Source: Acidobacteriota bacterium
Lineage (GTDB): Bacteria > Acidobacteriota > Vicinamibacteria > Vicinamibacterales > 2-12-FULL-66-21
Reading direction: 5' to 3'
NCBI GenBank assembly: GCA_013694845.1
Contig: JACDBQ010000626.1
Span: forward strand, 1-6,404
DNA length: 6,404 nucleotides
Shown: positions 1-5,482 of the stretch, in pieces
Layout: each line of letters opens with the position of its first letter
How positions within the stretch are numbered: position 1 is the stretch's first letter
Program-made: the position numbers and the translations under genes
The notes under the pieces: generated by a model
Database searches by the model: none
The model's input: only the letters and a program-made list of their open reading frames with translations
Told to the model about the DNA's origin: nothing

Positions 1-1
1 A

Positions 2-26
2 TGGTATACAGCATACTGCATGCGGA
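2..26. promoter_or_regulatory. Operator-like sequence upstream of the CoA-transferase gene
   Basis: This stretch contains GTATACAG (4-11) and ACTGCATGC (15-23). They resemble the two halves of the palindrome at 2144-2155: 8 of 12 positions match at 1-12, and 9 of 12 match the reverse complement at 15-26. It lies about 120 bases before the CoA-transferase start and could be a second binding site for the GntR regulator. The window edge cuts off the context, so this is weak. Confidence 0.25.
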
Positions 27-144
27 GATGGCGAGACGAGCAACTAGACGCCAGGTCACCACGCGCGGCGCGGAACCAACGCCTCGCGGCAACGTCGGTT
101 TACCTTCGACAGAGGGATGTGGCTCTAGAGAGCGCCATCGATTC

Positions 145-1347
145 ATGACTGTCGCTGGCCACCCCAAGGCGCTGGCAGGGGTCCGTGTGCTGGATGTCAC
201 GCATGTCATGGCGGGACCCTTCTGCGCGATGGTTCTCGCCGACATGGGCGCTGACGTGATCAAAGTGGAGCCACCTGCCGGGGATTCGACCCGCCGCATG
301 GCGGGCGCGGTCGGGACCGACAGCCCGAGTTTCAATGCAGTCAATCGTGGCAAACGCGGCCTGGTCATCGACTTGAAGCAGCCCGAAGGGCAGCAGGCGT
401 TGCGTCGGCTGGCAAAGACGGCAGACGTCCTGATTGAAAACAACCGACCGGGGGTAATGGCAAGGTTCGGCCTGGATTATCAGAACGTGGTGGCGCTGAA
501 TCCCGGGTTGATCTACGCTTCCATCTCCGGGTACGGGCAAACGGGGCCGTCTGCGGGAAAGGGCGGCTTCGATCTGATCGCTCAAGGCGTCTCGGGAATC
601 ATGTCCGTGACCGGTGAGCCTGGCCTTGCGCCGATGAAGGCGGGCGTTCCGCTGACGGATTTGGGGGCGGGCCTGTTTGCACTCGTCGGTATCCTTGCGG
701 CTCTGCACCATCGCGGCCGTACCGGCGTGGGCCAGCACATCGACACGTCTCTCGTCGAAACCGGGATCGCGCTGTCACTATGGGAAGCGGCCGAGTATTT
801 CTCGGGTGGGGGCATCCCTCAGCCCATGGGCTCGGCGGCGCACCGGATGAGCGCGCCCTATCAGGCGATCTCCTGCGCTGACGGATTCATCACGCTGGGC
901 GCCGCCAACGATCGGTTGTTCCGGCAGGTAGCGGAGTTGCTGGGCCATCCGGAATGGGTTACGCATCCCGATTACGCCACCGATGCGGCGCGTGTGAAGC
1001 ACAGGGCGGCACTTGCCGACAAAATCCAGGCGATCACCGACGCGCGTCCGCGCAGCTTCTGGATCGAGCAGTTCGAAGCGGCCGGCGTACCGTGCGGTCC
1101 GATCAACAATTACGAGGAAGCGCTCACCGATCCGCACCTTCGCGCCCGATCCATGGTCGTGGATGTGGATCACCCGACGCTCGGCCGCATCCGATCGCTC
1201 GGCTCTCCCATCAGGATGTCGGCGACGCCACCGTCGGTCTGCAGCCGCGCGCCGCTGCTCGGCGAGCATACCGAGAGCGTGCTCGCTGAAGCCGGATTCA
1301 CGGAAGACGAGATCGCCGAGCTCCGTCGGATCGGCGTCCTCGGGTAA
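145..1347 (+). CDS. CaiB/BaiF (class III) CoA-transferase family protein
   Basis: This 400-residue cytosolic enzyme belongs to the family that moves coenzyme A between carboxylic acids through an aspartyl-CoA thioester intermediate. The family start motif LAGVRVLDVTHVMAGPF is at residues 10-26, followed by LADMGADVIKVEPP at 31-44 and the NRGKRG segment at 67-72. The presumed catalytic aspartate is D172 in GVPLTDLGAGL. GRTGVGQHIDTSL is at 191-203, and the C-terminal lobe ends with GVPCGPINN at 314-322 and LLGEHT. The length matches the family, so the gene looks complete. I chose the ATG at 145 because the conserved sequence begins ten residues later. The frame is open back to an ATG at position 1, but those 48 residues have no family character. 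The Shine-Dalgarno sequence is weak (GAGAG near 128). The gene converges on the GntR gene with a 13-base gap. The substrate acid cannot be read from the sequence; the nearby crotonase points to acyl-CoA catabolism. Confidence 0.93.
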   Translation: MTVAGHPKALAGVRVLDVTHVMAGPFCAMVLADMGADVIKVEPPAGDSTRRMAGAVGTDSPSFNAVNRGKRGLVIDLKQPEGQQALRRLAKTADVLIENNRPGVMARFGLDYQNVVALNPGLIYASISGYGQTGPSAGKGGFDLIAQGVSGIMSVTGEPGLAPMKAGVPLTDLGAGLFALVGILAALHHRGRTGVGQHIDTSLVETGIALSLWEAAEYFSGGGIPQPMGSAAHRMSAPYQAISCADGFITLGAANDRLFRQVAELLGHPEWVTHPDYATDAARVKHRAALADKIQAITDARPRSFWIEQFEAAGVPCGPINNYEEALTDPHLRARSMVVDVDHPTLGRIRSLGSPIRMSATPPSVCSRAPLLGEHTESVLAEAGFTEDEIAELRRIGVLG

Positions 1348-1360
1348 GAACACGCATGAG

Positions 1361-2050
1361 TCAGGGGGTGCGAGCCAGGCGCTGGGCCTGGGCCATGATG
1401 CCATCAAGCGTCACCTGCTGCGCGGTCTCGAGGTGAGCCGTCATCAGCCGTCCGAGTGCCTCGGCGTCAGCAGCTTGAAGCAACTCGATCATCCGCCGGT
1501 GATCCTGGACGGACGCGGCGCGAAACTTCTGCGACTGGAGGGTCAGCGCTCGATAGGGTTGCATCGCTGAACGAAGGCTGCCGACGAGGATTTGAAGACG
1601 TTGATTTCCGGAAGCCTCGATAACGAGCTGATGAAACTTGCGATTCAGTTCGCCAAGCTTCTCTCGATCGCTCTCTGTCAATTGCTCGGCCCGGCGGCAG
1701 ACCTCGTCGAGCCGCTCGATCTGCGAGGACGTGATCCGCTCCGACGCGAGGCGCACGGCGTACGTTTCCAGGACCTGAATGAGTCCGAAGATCTCGCGCA
1801 TCTCGGTTTCCGACAGCTCCACCACGGTCGAGCCACCTGACCTGAGCGAGCGAACCAGACCCTCATGTTCCAGTCTCGAGAACGCCTCACGCACCGGCGT
1901 CCGACTCGCGCCGAGCGACAGTGCTACTTCAGCCTCCTTCAGGCGTTCTCCAGGGCGAAGGTCGCCGTCGACGATGGCTTGCTTTAGCGATGCGTAGATC
2001 TGATCTGCGAGGGTCTGGCGTTGGGTGATCGCCCGGAGTTTGCGAGGCAC
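1361..2050 (-). CDS. GntR family transcriptional regulator, FCD (FadR/VanR-type) subfamily
   Basis: This 229-residue DNA-binding regulator has an N-terminal winged helix at about residues 12-78. The family signature is clear: IYASLKQAIVDGDLRPGERLKE, then LGASRTPVREAFSRLEHEGLV at 47-66. The all-helical FCD effector domain spans about 83-210. Its usual metal/ligand residues are visible as FH (H140), QDH (H184) and AHL (H206). The position normally held by Asp four residues before the FH histidine is Asn (N136), and the usual Arg in the first FCD helix is Gln (Q92). The start is GTG at 2050; a stop codon lies five codons upstream in frame, so no longer form is possible. No strong ribosome site is seen. 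Members of this subfamily usually repress neighbouring catabolic genes until an organic acid or acyl-CoA binds. Here the gene lies between a convergent CoA-transferase and a divergent crotonase, which are the likely targets. The effector is unknown. Confidence 0.93.
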   Translation of the reverse strand: MPRKLRAITQRQTLADQIYASLKQAIVDGDLRPGERLKEAEVALSLGASRTPVREAFSRLEHEGLVRSLRSGGSTVVELSETEMREIFGLIQVLETYAVRLASERITSSQIERLDEVCRRAEQLTESDREKLGELNRKFHQLVIEASGNQRLQILVGSLRSAMQPYRALTLQSQKFRAASVQDHRRMIELLQAADAEALGRLMTAHLETAQQVTLDGIMAQAQRLARTP

Positions 2051-2124
2051 GAGCTTGACCGCCTACGGGTTGACGGCTGTGAAACAGGCAGGTCGGCCTG
2101 TAGAGTCAACGAAGCGCAGGGCCA

Positions 2125-2153
2125 TTGACAGAATCATACCTCAACTGCATACA
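2125..2153 (+). promoter_or_regulatory. Putative sigma70-type promoter for the crotonase gene
   Basis: A perfect -35 hexamer TTGACA (2125-2130) is followed after 17 bases by CATACA (2148-2153), a weak match (3 of 6) to TATAAT. Transcription would start near 2160, giving a leader of about 40 bases before the TTG start. The weak -10 overlaps a near-palindrome, which suits a repressible promoter. This was assigned by eye only. Confidence 0.45.
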
Positions 2154-2155
2154 GT
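2144..2155. promoter_or_regulatory. Putative GntR-type operator (near-palindrome)
   Basis: ACTGCATACAGT is a 12-base inverted repeat with five of six pairs matching. It overlaps the presumed -10 of the crotonase promoter. FCD-type GntR proteins bind short palindromes of this size, commonly close to their own gene, so binding by the adjacent regulator is a reasonable inference. Partial matches recur at the left edge of the window. Confidence 0.4.
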
Positions 2156-2190
2156 GTGCCGATGCTCGCAGCCGCGGGGCTCATGGATCC

Positions 2191-2204
2191 AAGGAGATGC
2201 TTTG
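2191..2204 (+). promoter_or_regulatory. Strong ribosome binding site fixing a TTG start
   Basis: AAGGAG at 2191-2196 lies five bases before TTG at 2202-2204. This TTG is in the crotonase frame and directly precedes its first conserved residues. No in-frame ATG lies nearby; the only upstream one (2025) is inside the divergent regulator gene. The ATG at 2197 is in another frame. Confidence 0.8.
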
Positions 2205-2984
2205 TCCGACTCCTCTACGTTATTTGAGCTCGACGGTCCCGTCGCCCGCCTGACGTTCAACCGCCCTGAGGCCAGAAACGCGTTGACGTGGGGCATGTAT
2301 GAGGCGCTCGTCGAAGCGTGCGACCGCGTCGACCGAAGCAGTGACGTGCGAGTGTTCATATTGCGTGGTGCCGGCGGCGACGCGTTCGCGGCAGGCACCG
2401 ACATCCGACAGTTCATCGAATTCCAGGATGGAGAGGACGGCATACGCTACGAGAAACGCATCGACTCGGTGCTCGAGCGGCTGGAGCAGGTGACGATTCC
2501 GACGATCGCACAAGTCCACGGCGTCGCCGCCGGAGCAGGCTGCGCGATCGCGTTCTCGTGTGACCTGCGCATCTGCACTCCCGACGCCAGCTTCGGCATT
2601 CCGATCGCTGGAACGCTTGGTAACTGCCTGTCCGCCGCCTCCTGTGCGAGACTGAGCACGATCCTCGGCTCGGCGCGCCTGAAGGCCATGTTGTTCACCG
2701 GACGATTCATCAACGCGACCGACGCGCTCGCCAAGGGGCTCGTCACGCAGCTCGCGCCCGGAGCCGTCATCGAGGAAACAGTGCGTGATTACGCGGCCGC
2801 GATAGTTGCCAACGCGCCACTCACGATCAGGGCGAGCAAGGAGATTCTCCGGCGCCTGCAGGCCCACCAGCCACAAACGGTGGAGGATGCGGATCAGATC
2901 CGACTGTGCTACGGAAGCGACGACTTCCGTGAGGGCATAGCCGCGTTCCTCGACAAACGGCCCCCTCGTTGGACCGGAAACTGA
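2202..2984 (+). CDS. Enoyl-CoA hydratase/isomerase (crotonase) family protein lacking both catalytic glutamates
   Basis: This is a 260-residue crotonase-fold protein expected to act on an acyl-CoA in the cytosol. Family features run in order: FNRPEARNAL at 19-28, the first oxyanion-hole segment FAAGTDI at 62-68, the second at HGVAAGAG (106-113), SCDLRI at 119-124, FGIP at 131-134, and LFTGRFINATDALAKGLV at 164-181. The two glutamates used by rat mitochondrial hydratase (E144 in GGCE, E164 in GQPE) align with A115 (AGCA) and I135 (GIPI). Both are missing, while both oxyanion loops are kept. As I recall, the segment FGIPIAGTLGNCLS resembles a crotonase subgroup with the pattern FPIARTLGNCLS, so this looks like a subfamily trait rather than decay. 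CoA binding is well supported; hydration is doubtful, and isomerase, lyase or thioesterase chemistry is possible. Translation starts at TTG (2202) behind a good AAGGAG. The divergent GntR regulator probably controls it. Confidence 0.9.
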   Translation: MSDSSTLFELDGPVARLTFNRPEARNALTWGMYEALVEACDRVDRSSDVRVFILRGAGGDAFAAGTDIRQFIEFQDGEDGIRYEKRIDSVLERLEQVTIPTIAQVHGVAAGAGCAIAFSCDLRICTPDASFGIPIAGTLGNCLSAASCARLSTILGSARLKAMLFTGRFINATDALAKGLVTQLAPGAVIEETVRDYAAAIVANAPLTIRASKEILRRLQAHQPQTVEDADQIRLCYGSDDFREGIAAFLDKRPPRWTGN

Positions 2985-2992
2985 CGAGAGCA

Positions 2993-3023
2993 GGCGCCGC
3001 TGCACCCTCAGCGTGCAGGCGCC
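2993..3023. terminator. GC-rich hairpin between convergent genes, possible bidirectional terminator
   Basis: GGCGCC (2993-2998) and TGCA (3001-3004) can pair with TGCA-GGCGCC (3014-3023), with a two-base bulge and a nine-base loop. An alternative inner stem pairs CGCTG (2998-3002) with CAGCG (3009-3013). The location, between the ends of the crotonase gene (2984) and the truncated ALDH gene (3060), suits a shared terminator. No T-tract follows on either strand, so it is not a canonical intrinsic terminator. Confidence 0.35.
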
Positions 3024-3059
3024 CGGAGTCCGTGAGTTTCGAGACGTGGCGGTGAGGTG

Positions 3060-3971
3060 CTACGCCCCGATGGGGTGCCACGTGGTCTTGAACTCCACGA
3101 ACGCGCGAATGTCGTACACGCTCTGCGTGGACTCGTCGCTCCAGTGCGGGGCATCCTCTTGTGGCCGCACCCGGAGCCGCTTCACACTTTCAGCGGCACC
3201 GAGTGCGAGCTCCTTCCTGTGCTCCGACAAGATGATGGCATCCACGCCCCGAATGTGCGTGTGGGTGGCGAAGGTGGCTATCAGTTCGGCCTTCAAGCCC
3301 GTAAGGATATTCACCACCCCACCCGGAAGATCGGAGGTTGCGAGCATTTCACCCAGAAGGATCGCCGGGTATGGCAGAGTCTCTGACGCGAGCGTTACAG
3401 CCGTGTTCCCGCTCACGATTATTGGAGCGACCTGACTGATCAGTGCCAGCAACGGCGATGCATCGTCTGCAATCACGCCGACGACCCCCATAGGTTCCGC
3501 AACCGTGAAGTTGAAGAACGGGCCCGCGACCGGGTTGGTGTTGCCGAGGATCTGCTCGTATTTGTCGGCCCACCCGGCATAATAGACGAGGCGGTCAACA
3601 CTCAATGACACCTCGACGGCTGCGGCGTCGCAGGTTCCCCCTCCGGAAGATGCAATGGCGCCAGCCATCTCGGCCGAGCGCGATTCGAGCATTTCGGCAA
3701 GGCGGTAGATGATCTGACCGCGGTGGTAGGGTGTGCGGCCGGCCCATTGGGGCCCGGCCTTTGCGGCGGCTTCCACAGCATTGCGGACGTCCTTGCGGGT
3801 GCACTGCGGGATGTTTGCGAGGAGCACCCGCTCTCCGTTTCCCCCGTCCTCGGGCTGGTACACCGGGAACACGCGACCGCTCTCGGAGCGGATGAACTCG
3901 CCGCCCACGTACGCCTTCGGCGTCTTCGCCACCGGGATCCGCCTGGCGGAGCCCGCAGATCGGAGTTGCAC
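3060..3971 (-). CDS. Non-catalytic aldehyde dehydrogenase-like protein (ALDH16 C-terminal-domain type)
   Basis: This 303-residue protein resembles the N-terminal part of an aldehyde dehydrogenase but has no active site. It shows AYVGGEF at 20-26, AVEAAAKAGPQWAGRTP at 65-81, YYAGWADKYEQ at 130-140, EPMGVVGVI at 159-167, APIIVSGNT at 182-190 and GGVVNILTG at 217-225. Where active enzymes have PWNFP, this has ADDASP. The lysine of the cofactor-binding KPAE is lost. The FTGS, ELGGK and cysteine regions are absent. It ends with VEFKTTWHPIG, which resembles, from memory, the end of human ALDH16A1 (KALWLPMG). I therefore infer a stand-alone second domain of ALDH16, probably a structural partner of the upstream enzyme. 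The start is GTG at 3971, one base after the upstream stop, with AAGGTGG six bases before it. An in-frame ATG at 4004 gives 11 extra residues but lacks this site. The gene is last in the deoC operon. Confidence 0.87.
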   Translation of the reverse strand: MQLRSAGSARRIPVAKTPKAYVGGEFIRSESGRVFPVYQPEDGGNGERVLLANIPQCTRKDVRNAVEAAAKAGPQWAGRTPYHRGQIIYRLAEMLESRSAEMAGAIASSGGGTCDAAAVEVSLSVDRLVYYAGWADKYEQILGNTNPVAGPFFNFTVAEPMGVVGVIADDASPLLALISQVAPIIVSGNTAVTLASETLPYPAILLGEMLATSDLPGGVVNILTGLKAELIATFATHTHIRGVDAIILSEHRKELALGAAESVKRLRVRPQEDAPHWSDESTQSVYDIRAFVEFKTTWHPIGA

Positions 3972-3972
3972 G

Positions 3973-5481
3973 TCAGACCACCTTCGCGTAATCAAGCAGG
4001 CCATGCCGGCCGCCCTCGCGTCCGAATCCGGATTCCTTGTACCCGCCGAACGGGGAGGAGGGATCGAACTTGTTGAACGTGTTCGCCCACACCACCCCTG
4101 CTTTGAGCAGCGTGCTCATCTTGAGAATGCGTGAGCCCTTGTCAGTCCATACGCCGGCGGAAAGGCCGAATGCCGTGTTATTTGCCTTCTCTACAGCTTC
4201 TTCGAGCGTTCGGAACGTCAGTACGCTCAGCACCGGGCCGAATATTTCCTCGCACGCGATGCGATGGCTCTGTGTGACGGCGGTGAAGATCGTAGGCCGG
4301 TAGAAAAAGCCGCGGCCGGGGAGCCGGCATGAGGGCTGGTAGATCGTCGCTCCCTGGGCAACGCCGGACTCAACCAGTTCCTCGATCTTTTCGAGTTGCA
4401 TCCTGGAGTTGATCGCGCCCACGTCCGTGTTCTTGTCGAGCGGATTTCCCACGCGCAGCACATCGATCCGGCGCTTGAGCTTCTCCACGAACAGCTCGGC
4501 GATCGATTCCTGCACGAGGAGTCGGCTGCCCGCACAGCACACATGCCCCTGATTGAAGAAAATCCCGTTGACGACACCCTCCACAGCCTGGTCAATCGGC
4601 GCATCGTCGAACACGATGTTCGCGGCTTTCCCGCCGAGCTCCATGGTCATCTTCTTATCGGTCCCCGCGGTCTGGCGCATGATGATCTTGCCGACCTCAG
4701 TGGATCCAGTGAACGCGATTTTCTTTGCGGCAGGATGCCCCATCACGGCGGCGCCGGTGTCCCCGGCGCCGGTGACAAAGTTCACGACGCCGTGCGGCAG
4801 TTCCGCTTCTCTCAGCAGTTCGCCCAGCTTGAGCGCCGTCAGTGGTGTCGTTTCCGCAGGCTTCAACACGATGGTGTTCCCCATCGCCAGCGCCGGCGCG
4901 ATCTTCCACGCCAGCATGAGGAGGGGAAAGTTCCACGGAATTACCTGGCCCACTGGTCCGAGCGGTTCCACCCGGCAGCCGGGTAGTGCGTACTCGATCT
5001 TGTCTGCCCACCCGGCGTGGTAGAAAAAGTGCGCCGCGGCCATTGGAACGTCGAAGTCCCGCGATTCCTTGATCGGCTTGCCACCGTCCATGGTTTCGAC
5101 CACGGCAAACTCGCGCGCCCTTTCCTGAATGAGCCGCGCGATGCGGTAGATGTATTTTCCCCGCTCCTTCCCCGGCATCTTTCTCCACGGCCCTTCGAAC
5201 GCCTTCTGCGCCGCCGCGAATGCTGCGTCCACGTCATCAGGGCCAGCGAGTGCCACGCTGGCGATCACCTTCTCAGTGGCTGGATTCACCGTCTCGAAGT
5301 ATCGGCCCGACCGCGGGGGAACGAACGTTCCGCCGATGAAGAGGTCGTACTGGTCGCGCAGCCGCGGGTCGGCGGTCTCGGGCGCCGGGTCGAACTCCCA
5401 CAGATCTCCAAAGATGAGCTCGGGAACGTGAGCCGCCGCGCTCTTCTTCTTTGCGCGCAGCGGCGCCCGGCGTGTGTGCAT
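3973..5481 (-). CDS. NAD(P)-dependent aldehyde dehydrogenase (catalytic part of a split ALDH16)
   Basis: This 502-residue enzyme oxidises an aldehyde to an acid. All key residues are present: PWNFP with N184, the cofactor lysine K207 and E210 in LKPAE, FTGSTEVG at 257-264, the general base E281 in ELGGK, the nucleophile C315 in QGHVCCAGSR, and E412 in EEIFGPV. The E281 base fits hydrolytic release of free acid rather than acyl-CoA. The N-terminal 45 residues are an extension: a basic stretch (RRAPLRAKKK), then IFGDLWEFDPAPET (23-36), which resembles the IF..LEYGPVPES start of ALDH16 as I remember it. The C-terminus, FDPSSPFGGYKESGFGREGG to LLDYAK, also fits. With DeoC upstream, acetaldehyde is the likely physiological substrate (inference). 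The start ATG is one base after the deoC stop, with GGAGGG eight bases before it. The noncatalytic partner gene follows after one base. Confidence 0.95.
   Translation of the reverse strand: MHTRRAPLRAKKKSAAAHVPELIFGDLWEFDPAPETADPRLRDQYDLFIGGTFVPPRSGRYFETVNPATEKVIASVALAGPDDVDAAFAAAQKAFEGPWRKMPGKERGKYIYRIARLIQERAREFAVVETMDGGKPIKESRDFDVPMAAAHFFYHAGWADKIEYALPGCRVEPLGPVGQVIPWNFPLLMLAWKIAPALAMGNTIVLKPAETTPLTALKLGELLREAELPHGVVNFVTGAGDTGAAVMGHPAAKKIAFTGSTEVGKIIMRQTAGTDKKMTMELGGKAANIVFDDAPIDQAVEGVVNGIFFNQGHVCCAGSRLLVQESIAELFVEKLKRRIDVLRVGNPLDKNTDVGAINSRMQLEKIEELVESGVAQGATIYQPSCRLPGRGFFYRPTIFTAVTQSHRIACEEIFGPVLSVLTFRTLEEAVEKANNTAFGLSAGVWTDKGSRILKMSTLLKAGVVWANTFNKFDPSSPFGGYKESGFGREGGRHGLLDYAKVV
3978..3985 (-). 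promoter_or_regulatory. Ribosome binding site embedded in the end of the upstream ALDH gene
   Basis: On the - strand, GAAGGTGG overlaps the codons for the final AKVV of the catalytic ALDH. It stands six bases before the GTG at 3971. This fixes the start of the truncated ALDH gene and indicates translation coupled to the preceding gene. Confidence 0.7.
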
Positions 5482-5482
5482 G

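Larger units (their letters stand above)
2051..2201. promoter_or_regulatory. Divergent intergenic control region between gntR-type and crotonase genes
   Basis: This is the only divergent spacer in the window, so it should hold the promoters of both the regulator (- strand) and the crotonase (+ strand). It contains a + strand TTGACA (2125-2130) and a - strand TTGACT (2109-2104). The - strand hexamer has no convincing -10 at 17-18 bases, so the regulator's own promoter is only suggested. An operator-like palindrome sits on the crotonase side. Confidence 0.6.

Noticed and set aside
1..144. N-terminal extension of the CoA-transferase to the ATG at position 1
   Set aside because: The extra 48 residues are Arg-rich with no family match, and the conserved start motif begins just after the ATG at 145.
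100..738. - strand open frame (212 aa) opposite the CoA-transferase
   Set aside because: It is a shadow of the conserved CoA-transferase frame; its composition is typical of reversed high-GC codons.
1348..1360. Possible terminator between the convergent CoA-transferase and GntR genes
   Set aside because: The gap is only 13 bases and has no inverted repeat or T-tract.
2220..3005. Long - strand open frame (261 aa) opposite the crotonase gene
   Set aside because: It is an antisense shadow in high-GC DNA: Arg-rich, no family motifs, and fully covered by a well-supported gene on the other strand.
3969..4004. Sequencing frameshift breaking a single fused ALDH16 gene
   Set aside because: The second gene has its own start with a good ribosome site six bases upstream, the first ends at a natural domain end, and the overlapping reading frame shows no linker-like homology. 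It cannot be wholly excluded without relatives.
4750..4774. Ten-base direct repeat GGCGCCGGTG, 15 bases apart
   Set aside because: It is explained by the in-frame protein sequence TGAGDTGAA in the ALDH; not a mobile-element or regulatory repeat.
4396..5023. Overlapping + strand open frames (196 and 156 aa) opposite the catalytic ALDH
   Set aside because: They lie entirely opposite conserved ALDH coding sequence, show no recognisable domain, and have no associated ribosome site that I could see.
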